This document shows positions 34,537 to 45,294 of a stretch of DNA of 60,345 nucleotides, one piece after another. How positions within the stretch are numbered: the stretch's first letter is position 1; the number at the start of each line of letters is the position of its first letter. The stretch is from Flagellimonas flava. GTDB lineage: Bacteria; Bacteroidota; Bacteroidia; Flavobacteriales; Flavobacteriaceae. The translations under genes were made by a program, and so were the position numbers. Under the pieces are notes generated by a model. It was given only the letters and a program-made list of their open reading frames with translations, was not told the origin of the DNA and did not search any database. Location of the stretch: assembly GCF_900129665.1 (NCBI RefSeq), contig NZ_FQWL01000011.1:1-60345 (forward strand). Direction: 5' to 3'.

Positions 34537-37500
34537 GTGCTCTTGGCAATTCTGCTCCTTATGGTCTTGGGCTCCTTGATTCTGTCCATCCCAGCGGTCC
34601 AGACCCGAATGGCCCGTTATGCCACCAAATCCCTGAATGAAGAGTTTGGCACCAATATCAACATAGACCGTTTGAGCCTTTCCTTATTCAACCTAAACAC
34701 GGGTCTCAAGGGAATTTATGTAGAGGACTATAAAAAAGATACCCTGGCCTATATCGAAAAACTTTCCACTTCTATTCTGAACCTTCGGAATATGGCCAAT
34801 GGAAAAATGGAGTTTGGGGATATTGATGTCAATGGTCTATTTTTCAATCTAAAGACCTATAAGGGTGAAACAGAGACCAACTTGGATGTTTTTGTGGCCA
34901 AATTGGATGACGGGCAACCCCGTGCTCCGGGAACCCCTCCTTTCTTTCTGGCTTCTGATGAGGTACAGATAGAAGGTAGCCGTTTTAAATTGGTCGATGA
35001 AAATCTAGAGCGGCCCACCACCTTGGACTTTGTAAACCTGGAAGTGCTTGCCAAGGATTTCCAAATCTTGGGTCCGGATGTTACACTGGATATAGAGGAG
35101 TTATCCTTTTTGAGCAAGCGCGGGATCCAGTTGGAAAACCTGTCCACCAAGTTTACCTATACCAAGGAGCAGATGCGGTTTGACACCTTGGACATTCGCA
35201 CCAAAGAATCCCATTTACAGGGAAATTTGGTGTTCAACTACAATCGGGAGGACTTTGCCGAGTTTTTGGACAAGGTGAATGTGGATGCCCAATTTGTGGA
35301 ATCCACCGTTGCGCTGAACGATGTAAATACCTTTTATGACGAGTTTGGGGCCAATAAGACCGTTTCGTTTTCTGGTAACTTTAGCGGGGTACTCAATGGA
35401 TTACAAGTGGAGGACCTATTTGCTCAGGCCGGAAATACTGGAATTCGTGGGGACTTTGAGTTCAACAATATGTTCAGTCAGGAAGCTCCATTCGTAATGC
35501 GGGCCGATATGAAAAGGGTAACCTCCAGCTATTATCAGTTACGCTCCATATTGCCCAATATTTTGGGGAAGAACATTCCATCATCATTCCAGAAACTGGG
35601 GCAGTTCACTATTCGAGGAGACGCGGAGGTCACTGAAACTTCCTTGGACGTTCAAATGAACTTGGATACGGCCATTGGAAGCAGTTACTCGGATTTACAG
35701 ATGACAAATATCCAGGCCATAGACGACGCCTCTTATATCGGATTTATTTCGCTTATCGATTTTGACCTGGGCAACTTTACGGACCAAGAGGAATTTGGAT
35801 TGACCAGTCTGGATGTAAATGTAGAGGGCAAGGGCTTTATTGCCGAATACCTGAATACCGAGGTCATAGGCGAGGTCTATAAATTGGAATATAACGGGTA
35901 TGAGTACAACAATCTAAGGGTTTCCGGGATTCTGAAGGAACAACTATTTGATGGTTCTCTCGTGAGCAACGACGAAAATGTAAAATTCAGTTTCAAAGGG
36001 TTGGCCGATTTTGGGGATGGAGAAAACAAGTTCAATTTTATTGCTTCTGTAGCCCATGCGGACCTGAAGCGGATGAATTTTATCAATGATAGCGTTTCTA
36101 TTTTCAAAGGCGACCTAAACATGGATGTTGAGGGCAGCACCTTGGACAACATTATAGGTCAGGTGCGTTTTTCCAATACGGTGTACCAGAATAAAAACGA
36201 GACCTACTATTTTGATGATTTTGCCGTTTCCTCTTCCTTTGACCAGGATACGGTCAGAACCGTGGAAATTAATTCGCCAGATATTATTACGGGCTATGTT
36301 CGTGGAAAATTCAAGGTGAATGAAATTGGTAAGCTGGTCCAGAACTCCATCGGTAGCATTTATACCAATTACAAACCTTTTGAGATTTCCGAAGGGCAGC
36401 GGCTCAACTTCAATTTTAAGATATATAACAAGATTGTGGACGTGTTTTTCCCCGACGTGGCTTTTGACCCTAATACCTTTATCAGGGGAAGCATCATTTC
36501 CGATGAAGGAGATTTTAAGCTCACATTTAAATCCCCCAGTATTAAGGCCTATGGGAACGATTTTGATGAGATAGAATTAAAAATAGATAATAAAAACCCG
36601 CTCTTTAATACCTATGTGTCGGTCGCGGATATGTCCACCATTTATTATGATGTCAAGGACTTTAATCTTATCAACACCACGTTGAAGGACACACTCTTCT
36701 TTAGGACGGAATTTAAAGGCGGTAGGGGATACGACGACAGCTATAAGCTTAATTTTTATCACACCTTTAACGAGAACAACAAATCGGTTATTGGATTGAA
36801 GAAATCTGATATTAATTTTAAGGGAAACACTTGGGTCTTAAACAAGGATGGGGATAATAAGAACAAGGTCATTCTGAATAAAACCTTGGATAGCATTCGA
36901 ATAGAGGATGTGGTCATGGACAATAACAATAGGGAGCAGATAAGATTACGGGGAGAATTGGCTGATTCCACCTACAAGGATTTAGATCTTCAGTTTAAAA
37001 TAGTTTCACTGGATAAGATAACTCCAGCCATAGACAGTCTAAAGCTTGATGGTTCGGTAGACGGATTCTTGAACATTCTCCAAAAAGATGGCAATTACCT
37101 TCCAACTTCCAGTTTGAATATTACCGATTTCAGCGTGAACGATTTACGGATGGGTGACCTGGAGATAGGCATTTTCGGAAATAATGACCTTACGCAATTT
37201 GGCGTGAGTTCATGGTTGATTGACAATGGAAGGGAAAAAATGAGTGTCAATGGGAAAGTGCTTAACCGGAACAACAAACAGGAGCTGAACCTCTTTGCCA
37301 ACTTTACCGATTTTGACCTAGAGCCCTTCAGTCCGTTAGGAGACGGGGTTATTTCCAATATTCGGGGAAAAGTCAATGGAAACACTAGGTTGGTAGGAGA
37401 TATTAATAATCCTTCCATCAACGGTGTGCTAAGTTTGAACGAAGCGGGCCTTGGAATTCCATACCTTAATGTGGACTATGATTTTGCGCCCTATTCCAGG

Positions 37501-38985
37501 GTTCGACTCTTTGACCAGACCTTTTATTTTGAGGAAGTGGGCCTCTCGGATGTTGTGGAGGGTACAAAAGCGACTTTGGATGGTACGATCAACCATACGG
37601 CTTTTGGGGATTGGTCCCTGGATTTGGATGTGGATACCAATGGGGATCGATTTATGATTTTAAATACAGACTTTGATGAGGAAGCGCTCTACTACGGAAC
37701 GGGCTTCATTAATGGAACAGGAAGTATTTACGGCTCTACAGATGCGCTTACCATTGCGGTGGATGCAACAACGGCCAGGGGAACCTCTTTAAAAATACCT
37801 TTAAGCGATGTGACCACGGTTGGGGACTATTCCTTTATCAATTTTATTGAAAAAAGCGGAGCGGAATCCTTTACGGAAGAACGCGTATTACAGGACTATC
37901 AAGGGCTGGAGATGGCCTTTGACTTGGCAGTAACCCCAGAAGCTGAGGTGGAAATTGTTGTGGATCAGAGTACGGGAAGTTCCCTAAAAGGAACTGGGGA
38001 AGGGATTCTTCTTATAGAGATCAATACCAACGGGAAGTTTAATATGTACGGGGAATTTGTGGCGGTTACCGGAGAATACAATTTCAAGTATGGCGGTGTT
38101 ATTGACAAGAAATTCCAAGTGCGACCTGGTGGAACTATTCTCTGGGAGCGGGACCCGCTTGCGGCCCAACTCAATCTGGAAGCGGTCTATAAATTAAATG
38201 CCAACCCTGCACCTTTATTGGATAATCAGAACAATGTAGCTCGGATACCAACAGAAGTTGTGGTGAGGTTGGATGGAGAGCTGGAAAGTCCAAATATTGC
38301 GTTTGACATCGATTTTCCTGGAGCAAATTCTGTATTTCAGTCCGAACTTGAGTACCGATTGCAAGATCCTGCCGTGAAAGAGCGCAATGCCTTCTTTTTA
38401 TTGGCCCAGGGTACTTTTGTAGATGAACAGTCGGGTATCAACCAACAGGCAGTAACAGGTAACCTGATTCAAACGGCCTCCGGGCTTTTAAACCAAATAC
38501 TGGGTAGCGACAATGATAAGTTCAATCTGGGAGTTTCATACGAACAGGGATTGCTCAATAGCGAGGATATTAGGACCGAAAATAGAATAGGTGTCACCGT
38601 CTCCACACAAATTTCCGAGCGTATTTTGGTCAATGGTCGGGTGGGGGTTCCCGTGGGAGGTGTTTCTGAGTCTGTAGTCGCCGGTGATGTTGAGGTTCAA
38701 GTACTATTGAATGAGGAGGGTACCTTAAGTGCCAAGATTTTCAATCGGGAAAATCAGGTGCAGCGATTTTTGGCAGAGCGCCAAGGCTATATTCAGGGGG
38801 TTGGTCTTTCTTATCAGGTGGACTTCAATAGTTTCAGGGAACTTATGCAAAAGATTTTCAAGAAGAAGGAAGATGTGGTTGCACCTTCTGAAGAACCCAA
38901 AGAACAGTCTACGGAAATAATGGGCAAGGACAGCCTGATTCGATTTGCTCCGAAAAACAGGATTACCAAAAAATCATTCAGATAG
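34537..38985 (+). CDS. tamB: Translocation and assembly module protein TamB
   Basis: 1482 residues, length typical for Bacteroidota TamB. One N-terminal membrane anchor (LLAILLLMVLGSLILSIPAV) is followed by the conserved TRMARYATKSLNEEFGTNINI, a very long repetitive beta region that should form the lipid-bridging groove, and the C-terminal TamB domain (from around residue 1160; GTILWERDPLAAQLNLEAVY, then QRFLAERQGYIQGVGLSYQV). It spans the periplasm and serves phospholipid transport and outer-membrane assembly. The start is uncertain: GTG at 34537 drops the basic stretch KKLRKILLR just upstream, which is in frame but has no ATG, GTG or TTG before it. Confidence 0.93.
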   Translation: MLLAILLLMVLGSLILSIPAVQTRMARYATKSLNEEFGTNINIDRLSLSLFNLNTGLKGIYVEDYKKDTLAYIEKLSTSILNLRNMANGKMEFGDIDVNGLFFNLKTYKGETETNLDVFVAKLDDGQPRAPGTPPFFLASDEVQIEGSRFKLVDENLERPTTLDFVNLEVLAKDFQILGPDVTLDIEELSFLSKRGIQLENLSTKFTYTKEQMRFDTLDIRTKESHLQGNLVFNYNREDFAEFLDKVNVDAQFVESTVALNDVNTFYDEFGANKTVSFSGNFSGVLNGLQVEDLFAQAGNTGIRGDFEFNNMFSQEAPFVMRADMKRVTSSYYQLRSILPNILGKNIPSSFQKLGQFTIRGDAEVTETSLDVQMNLDTAIGSSYSDLQMTNIQAIDDASYIGFISLIDFDLGNFTDQEEFGLTSLDVNVEGKGFIAEYLNTEVIGEVYKLEYNGYEYNNLRVSGILKEQLFDGSLVSNDENVKFSFKGLADFGDGENKFNFIASVAHADLKRMNFINDSVSIFKGDLNMDVEGSTLDNIIGQVRFSNTVYQNKNETYYFDDFAVSSSFDQDTVRTVEINSPDIITGYVRGKFKVNEIGKLVQNSIGSIYTNYKPFEISEGQRLNFNFKIYNKIVDVFFPDVAFDPNTFIRGSIISDEGDFKLTFKSPSIKAYGNDFDEIELKIDNKNPLFNTYVSVADMSTIYYDVKDFNLINTTLKDTLFFRTEFKGGRGYDDSYKLNFYHTFNENNKSVIGLKKSDINFKGNTWVLNKDGDNKNKVILNKTLDSIRIEDVVMDNNNREQIRLRGELADSTYKDLDLQFKIVSLDKITPAIDSLKLDGSVDGFLNILQKDGNYLPTSSLNITDFSVNDLRMGDLEIGIFGNNDLTQFGVSSWLIDNGREKMSVNGKVLNRNNKQELNLFANFTDFDLEPFSPLGDGVISNIRGKVNGNTRLVGDINNPSINGVLSLNEAGLGIPYLNVDYDFAPYSRVRLFDQTFYFEEVGLSDVVEGTKATLDGTINHTAFGDWSLDLDVDTNGDRFMILNTDFDEEALYYGTGFINGTGSIYGSTDALTIAVDATTARGTSLKIPLSDVTTVGDYSFINFIEKSGAESFTEERVLQDYQGLEMAFDLAVTPEAEVEIVVDQSTGSSLKGTGEGILLIEINTNGKFNMYGEFVAVTGEYNFKYGGVIDKKFQVRPGGTILWERDPLAAQLNLEAVYKLNANPAPLLDNQNNVARIPTEVVVRLDGELESPNIAFDIDFPGANSVFQSELEYRLQDPAVKERNAFFLLAQGTFVDEQSGINQQAVTGNLIQTASGLLNQILGSDNDKFNLGVSYEQGLLNSEDIRTENRIGVTVSTQISERILVNGRVGVPVGGVSESVVAGDVEVQVLLNEEGTLSAKIFNRENQVQRFLAERQGYIQGVGLSYQVDFNSFRELMQKIFKKKEDVVAPSEEPKEQSTEIMGKDSLIRFAPKNRITKKSFR

Positions 38986-39089
38986 TGGTATAATTCGCAA
39001 TTTTTCAATAAAAAAATCACGAAAACGTTTGCGGAACTACCTGAAATCAAATTCGGTATCATGTCATTCATTTATTAAATAAAGTTTCC

Positions 39090-39097
39090 TAGTTTTG
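39090..39097 (+). promoter_or_regulatory. Candidate promoter -7 box of pfkA
   Basis: TAGTTTTG fits TAnnTTTG and ends 17 bases before the ATG. No -33 TTG is visible at the expected distance. Confidence 0.35.
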
Positions 39098-39114
39098 GCT
39101 TTTTAAACTTTTGA

Positions 39115-40101
39115 ATGGCTTCAGAAATTAAGAAAATAGCGGTGTTTACCTCAGGAGGGGATTCACCAGGAATGAATGCTGGAATCCGATCTGTTGTCCG
39201 TACTTGTGCGTATTTGAACATTGAATGTGTTGGTATCTATAGAGGTTACCAAGGTATGATCGAAGGGGATTTTAAATCCCTTGATGCACGTAGCGTAAAC
39301 AATATCATCAACAAAGGGGGAACTATCTTAAAATCAGCTAGATGCGATGAATTTAGGACCAAGGAAGGTCGTAAAAAAGCGCATGAACAGCTGGTTAAAG
39401 AGGGTATTCAAGCCTTTGTTGTTATTGGTGGAAACGGAAGCTTTGCGGGTGCAGTGGCCTTTAATGAAGAGTATAATTTTCCGGTCATCGGTATTCCAGG
39501 TACTATTGATAACGATATCCTTGGGTCTACCTATACCATAGGATTTGATACTGCCATCAACACTGTAGTGGAGGCTATTGATAAGATCAGGGATACCGCA
39601 AGTTCACATAACCGTTTGTTCTTTGTTGAGGTTATGGGAAGGGATGTGGGCCATATCGCTTTAAATGCTGGTGTGGGTGCCGGTGCAGAAGAAATCCTGA
39701 TTCCAGAACAGAACTTGGGGCTGGAGCGTTTGCTGGATTCCCTTAAGAGGAGTAAAAAATCCGGAAAATCGTCCAGTATCGTTATCGTGGCCGAAGGCGA
39801 TAAAATTGGTAAGAATGTCTTCGAACTTAAAGAATATGTGGAAGAGCATTTACCTATCTATGATGTTAGGGTATCGGTTTTGGGTCATATGCAAAGAGGG
39901 GGGAACCCAACCTGTTTTGACCGAGTACTGGCGAGTAGAATGGGGGTAAAGGCCGTGGAAAGTTTGCTTGAAGGTAAATCCAACTACATGGTTGGGATTC
40001 GCGATAACAACTTGATATTAACTCCAATAAGCGAGGCTATCAAGGCACATACGGAAATTGATGAGGAATTGATCAAGGTTTCCGATATAATGACTACATA
40101 A
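39115..40101 (+). CDS. pfkA: ATP-dependent 6-phosphofructokinase
   Basis: 328 residues. Motifs: FTSGGDSPGMNAGIRS (ATP-binding glycine loop), VIGIPGTIDNDI (catalytic TIDND), VGAGAEEILIPE and VLGHMQRGGNPTCFDR (fructose-6-phosphate site). The Gly-Gly-Asp of the ATP loop points to ATP rather than pyrophosphate as donor. It is followed by GAPDH after 21 bases, giving a two-gene glycolytic unit. Confidence 0.97.
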   Translation: MASEIKKIAVFTSGGDSPGMNAGIRSVVRTCAYLNIECVGIYRGYQGMIEGDFKSLDARSVNNIINKGGTILKSARCDEFRTKEGRKKAHEQLVKEGIQAFVVIGGNGSFAGAVAFNEEYNFPVIGIPGTIDNDILGSTYTIGFDTAINTVVEAIDKIRDTASSHNRLFFVEVMGRDVGHIALNAGVGAGAEEILIPEQNLGLERLLDSLKRSKKSGKSSSIVIVAEGDKIGKNVFELKEYVEEHLPIYDVRVSVLGHMQRGGNPTCFDRVLASRMGVKAVESLLEGKSNYMVGIRDNNLILTPISEAIKAHTEIDEELIKVSDIMTT

Positions 40102-41124
<1,023 letters not shown>

Positions 41125-41146
41125 TTTAGTATCTTAATACAAAAAT

Positions 41147-41177
41147 CCGGGGAGAAGGTTCCCTTCTTCCCGGTTTT
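41147..41177 (+). terminator. Terminator after the glycolytic pair
   Basis: CCGGGGAGAAGG-TTC-CCTTCTTCCCGG makes a 12-bp stem with one G-U pair, followed by TTTT. It lies 23 bases after the gap stop codon and ends 18 bases before the next start. Confidence 0.88.
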
Positions 41178-41194
41178 CCAACAAAACTTGACTT

Positions 41195-42046
41195 ATGATA
41201 TTGATTGTTGACAGTGGGGCGACCAAATCGGACTGGATTGCTTTGGACGATAAAGGCGAGCAACTTTTCATGACACAAACGTTAGGGTTAAGCCCTGAAG
41301 TGCTTACGCGTGAGGTAATTGAGGATCGTTTGGCCAACAATTTTGAGCTTTCCAAGAATAGGGAAGACGTAAGTCATTTGTACTTCTATGGTGCGGGCTG
41401 TGGTACCGATAGAATGAAGAAATTCCTAAAAGAAATTTTCAAGGATTTCTTTCCCAATGCCAAGGCAGAGGTTCGCGAAGATACCTATGCCGCCATATAC
41501 TCCACCACCAAAATTGGTCATCAGGGCATCGTTTGTATTCTAGGAACAGGTTCCAATTGTAGTTATTACGATGGACATCAGTTGTTCCAAAAAGTTACGT
41601 CCTTAGGATACATTTTAATGGATGATGGCAGTGGGAACTTCTTTGGAAGAAAACTGCTGCGGGATTATTACTTCCATAAAATGCCCCAGGATTTGGGCAT
41701 TAAGTTTGCCAAGGAATACAACCTGGATGCAGATGTCATAAAGGAACATCTGTACAAACAACCCAACCCAAATACCTACTTGGCCACCTTTGCCCGCTTT
41801 ATCATTGAAAATAAGGAACACCCTTACTGTAGGGGCGTCATTGACAAGGGGCTACAGCAGTTTGTGAACAATTACATCATGCAATTTGAGTTGGCTACCA
41901 AGGTTCCAATCAGTTTTGTGGGAAGTATTGCTCATTTCTTAAGAGACGAGCTGACCACAGTTTTGGAACGAAACGACCTTATTTTAGGCGTTATCCGTCA
42001 GCGACCTATTGAAGGTCTGATGGAATTCCATAGGGAGACTATTTAA
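41195..42046 (+). CDS. BadF/BadG/BcrA/BcrD-type sugar kinase (GlcNAc kinase-like)
   Basis: 283 residues with the ASKHA fold: ILIVDSGATKSDWIALDD (phosphate 1 motif), GIVCILGTGSNCSYYDG (phosphate 2 motif), LMDDGSGNFFGRKLLRDY and VGSIAHFLRDEL. It resembles eukaryotic-type N-acetylglucosamine kinases found in Bacteroidota. GlcNAc phosphorylation for amino-sugar recycling fits the nearby GH3 and amidase genes but is inference. It overlaps the convergent ridA by eight bases. Confidence 0.85.
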   Translation: MILIVDSGATKSDWIALDDKGEQLFMTQTLGLSPEVLTREVIEDRLANNFELSKNREDVSHLYFYGAGCGTDRMKKFLKEIFKDFFPNAKAEVREDTYAAIYSTTKIGHQGIVCILGTGSNCSYYDGHQLFQKVTSLGYILMDDGSGNFFGRKLLRDYYFHKMPQDLGIKFAKEYNLDADVIKEHLYKQPNPNTYLATFARFIIENKEHPYCRGVIDKGLQQFVNNYIMQFELATKVPISFVGSIAHFLRDELTTVLERNDLILGVIRQRPIEGLMEFHRETI

Positions 42047-42419
42047 CCGCTATCATCGATATTTCCACATTTACAAACTTAGGAAGGTTTGCCACTTCAA
42101 CGGTTTCCCTGGCTGGTGCCGTATCAGCATCAAAATAGGTAGCGTACACTTCATTTATTTGGGAAAACTGGTTCATATCTTTTATAAATATTGAACTCTT
42201 CACCACTTGCTCAAAACCCATTCCCGCTTCGGTAAGAATGGCCTTGAGGTTTTCCATAGATTGCCTGGTCTCGTCCTTAATGCCGCTCTGAACCAACTCG
42301 CCCGAGCTTGGGTCCATCGGAATTTGACCCGAAATGTAAAGTGTGTCCTTTATGAGTACTGCTTGGTTGTAGGGTCCAATTGGTGCCGGAGCGTTTGCGG
42401 TGTTGATAATCTTTTTCAT
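42039..42419 (-). CDS. ridA: RidA family enamine/imine deaminase
   Basis: 126 residues. NTANAPAPIGPYNQAVLI, LYISGQIPMDPSSGELV and the C-terminal PARETVEVANLPK-x-VNVEI are the RidA motifs, including the Arg that binds the carboxylate. It hydrolyses reactive 2-aminoacrylate formed by PLP enzymes. Confidence 0.95.
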   Translation of the reverse strand: MKKIINTANAPAPIGPYNQAVLIKDTLYISGQIPMDPSSGELVQSGIKDETRQSMENLKAILTEAGMGFEQVVKSSIFIKDMNQFSQINEVYATYFDADTAPARETVEVANLPKFVNVEISMIAVK

Positions 42420-42470
42420 GGAGTTAAAATTAGATTCAATGTATCCGTAAAGGAAGTAATTTATTTGAAA

Positions 42471-45164
42471 TTATCGTCTGCTTACGAAAGGTTGACTCCT
42501 ATTTTCCCATTTAAGGTCTTTAAGAATCGAGGCTTTTATCCCTATAAAGAAATACCATCGTTCAAACCGGCCAAAGGGGGTCCAGTCAAAACTAAGACGG
42601 AAACTATTAAGGTCGCGCTTAAAAGCAAACCGTGTATCGGCAAAGCCCTTATTTTTTATATCATAACCAGAATTGAATCCCACTTCCCATTTTGGGGACA
42701 GTTTTATGTTGCCGGAAAACATCAGTGAATGGTTGGTGATCTCACTTTGCCGATTACTGTTGTTATAGGTAGCAACATAGGTTATTCGTGCATCCCAGGG
42801 CATTTCATTTTTGTATAGGGGATTGTCTACATCATCCGTATCCGAATCGTCCTCCTGGAAAAAGGGTTGCCCATCCCGTGCGCCTTGGAGCTCAAAGGGG
42901 TTATTGCCGTAACCCGGATCCTGATCTTGGTCATCTTGATCGGATTTACCGCCGCCCTTTTTGAACATATCACTTTTGAGGGAGAATCCCGTGTTCAATC
43001 GCGCCGAAGTTAATCGGAACAAACCACCTCCATTGTTAATGTTGAACGTATTGATTCTTCTCCCATTGTTGTCAATGGCATAAGGGTCAAAGGTGGCGGA
43101 AAAGTTAATGGGCACGTTCTTGATGATTTCCGTAGCCCCCGTCATATTTATGGGACTTAGCTTTAGGGAATCTGCTTCAAAGTTATAATTGGCCGAAAAG
43201 GTGAGATTACTCAGTATACTAACTTTTCTGGGTTCCGTGGCGGTTGAATCCTTATCTCGCACTTTGGCCTCAAGGGAATTTTGTAGGGAAAAACTTAAGG
43301 AATTCCCCTTACTCAATGAGGGTCTTCCATAAATACTGGTTTCGAAAGGGGTATACTGGACCTCTTCGTTATCTCCGTCCAAATAGGTGTCATAAAACTG
43401 TTCGAACGATGGCGCATAGCTATATCCGATGGATGGTCGCATTACATGGCGGATTGCTTGGATTTTTTTGTCTTCACCAAAGTTGAAGGTACCGTACACC
43501 GTAGTTCCAATGGAAGCACCCATATTGTACCGATTAAATCGGTCAAAGCCAGGTATCGTATCTGTGACAACGGCTTGCTCATCCGTATCAAATCTGCGAC
43601 GAATTGTTTCCAAGGTCCAGACATCTTCATAACTACCATTAAGACTGACACTTAAATATTTAGCAACTTTAAAGTTGGTTCCGATGGGAATTCGATGTCG
43701 CGCTCCAACCCTTGCGTTTTCAAACATTTCCGAGGTAAAGAAATCCTCTTCTGTAGTGGTAATGCTGTTTTGGGCATTCACATCATACTGAAAGTTCACG
43801 TTTTGTACGATTCCCTTTTTTATCCCATCCCTTTTGGCGAACGGAAATATACGTTCCATACTGGCCTGAAAGGTTGGCAAGGACATATTGATGGCCTGTG
43901 TACGGGAGTTTTGGGAATGTGTCAGGGTCAAACTCGTATTTACGGATGGATAGGCCGGAAATGTCTTGGAGTAGCTGATAGACGAGGCGAAGGTATTAGT
44001 TTGTGTTTGGGAACGGTTTACTTGGTTTAGGGAATTGGTAAAGAACTGGCTACTACCCAGGTTGACCGAAGCGGAAAAACGCGAGTAGGGACTAGCTTTG
44101 GGGTCCTGGGTATGTTGTATACGGATGTTATAGTTGCTGGTTCTACTAAAGTCATCAAATCCCTTCTGGCTTTGAATAATATTTTCATAGCTAAAGTTGA
44201 TGTTTCCTCGAAATTTATAGCGTTTCGCATAAATGGAATTCCCTCTAAAACCATAGCTTCCGTTCGTATAAAAATCCCCTGTAAGCTGTAGGTCGACATA
44301 TTCACTAATTGGTAGGTAGTATCCACCATTTTGCAAGAAGTAGCCGCGTTGTGGATCATTCCCGAAGGTCGGGAAAATAAGTCCGGCCGTGCGCCCACTG
44401 CTTAGCGGAAAGTATGCAAAGGGGAGCGCAATGGGAGTGGGTACATCAACAATATAAATATTGCTTAGGCCAGCAATGATTTTCTTCTTGGGCACAAACT
44501 TGGCCTTCCGGATACGGATATAATAGTCAGGGTCAACTGTATCCTTGGAAGTTGTTAATTTTCCTTCACTAAGGAAATATACAGAATCGTTTTCCTTCTT
44601 TGTGACCTCGGCATAAACCTTCATGGCGTCACTACCAATTTGCCCAAGACCGGCCTGTTGCTCGGTCCGTGAATTCCAGATGAGTGCCTTTTGGGTATCA
44701 AAGTTAAACCGGATGGAATCTGGCCGTACCTCGTTGGTGCCCTGCTTAAAATAAGGCAATTGTGAATAGGTCCCGGTGGAATCCTTGAGCCTGCCAGCGT
44801 AAACCTCGTTTTTTATATAGTCCATGACGATGACGCCGGCCTTAAGTTCAGTATCCTGATAGTAAATCTCGGCCTCATCGTATAAGTAAATTTTATTATC
44901 TTTCTGGCTTAACTTCACGTAATCCTTGGCCTTGTATTTTATTTGATCCAATAACAGGGGCTTTTTTCCCGAAAGGGAATCTGTCTCTACCGAATCCACG
45001 GAAATGGAATCATTTAGGATATTGGGAGGTAACAAGGGAGCAGTTATACTATCTTGTAACGCCTTTATGGGCAGAGGCATGATTAGATCCTCCTGAGCTC
45101 TTAGAATTAGGGTGTTACCAAGAAGAACAAATAGGAAAACTAAAAGATGTTTGTTTGATTGCAA
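42471..45164 (-). CDS. lptD: LptD-like outer-membrane LPS assembly protein (TTG start)
   Basis: 897 residues. A signal peptide (LLVFLFVLLGNTLILRAQ) is followed by an OstA/LptA-like beta-jellyroll (residues ~90-230; YLYDEAEIYYQDTELKAGVI), then a large outer-membrane barrel domain with many aromatic, alternating strands and a C-terminal strand, as in the LptD family of Bacteroidota. It inserts lipopolysaccharide into the outer leaflet. The first codon is TTG; an in-frame TAG lies just upstream. A low-complexity acidic patch (residues ~740-790) lies in a barrel loop. The gene is divergent from the amidase gene. Confidence 0.88.
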   Translation of the reverse strand: MQSNKHLLVFLFVLLGNTLILRAQEDLIMPLPIKALQDSITAPLLPPNILNDSISVDSVETDSLSGKKPLLLDQIKYKAKDYVKLSQKDNKIYLYDEAEIYYQDTELKAGVIVMDYIKNEVYAGRLKDSTGTYSQLPYFKQGTNEVRPDSIRFNFDTQKALIWNSRTEQQAGLGQIGSDAMKVYAEVTKKENDSVYFLSEGKLTTSKDTVDPDYYIRIRKAKFVPKKKIIAGLSNIYIVDVPTPIALPFAYFPLSSGRTAGLIFPTFGNDPQRGYFLQNGGYYLPISEYVDLQLTGDFYTNGSYGFRGNSIYAKRYKFRGNINFSYENIIQSQKGFDDFSRTSNYNIRIQHTQDPKASPYSRFSASVNLGSSQFFTNSLNQVNRSQTQTNTFASSISYSKTFPAYPSVNTSLTLTHSQNSRTQAINMSLPTFQASMERIFPFAKRDGIKKGIVQNVNFQYDVNAQNSITTTEEDFFTSEMFENARVGARHRIPIGTNFKVAKYLSVSLNGSYEDVWTLETIRRRFDTDEQAVVTDTIPGFDRFNRYNMGASIGTTVYGTFNFGEDKKIQAIRHVMRPSIGYSYAPSFEQFYDTYLDGDNEEVQYTPFETSIYGRPSLSKGNSLSFSLQNSLEAKVRDKDSTATEPRKVSILSNLTFSANYNFEADSLKLSPINMTGATEIIKNVPINFSATFDPYAIDNNGRRINTFNINNGGGLFRLTSARLNTGFSLKSDMFKKGGGKSDQDDQDQDPGYGNNPFELQGARDGQPFFQEDDSDTDDVDNPLYKNEMPWDARITYVATYNNSNRQSEITNHSLMFSGNIKLSPKWEVGFNSGYDIKNKGFADTRFAFKRDLNSFRLSFDWTPFGRFERWYFFIGIKASILKDLKWENRSQPFVSRR

Positions 45165-45294
45165 CGCGATAAATCCTATTTTTGTGCTAGTTTGGCGCAG
45201 TTTTTGGGCTCAAACTTACATATATTTTTTGTTCTGTTGATTGGGGATTACAATATTTTTAACCTTAACGGAATACCATAATTACTCAGTTCTT

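Noticed and set aside
42207..42728. 173-residue plus-strand frame across ridA and the LptD-like gene
   Set aside because: It spans the antisense of two well-supported genes and shows no family pattern.
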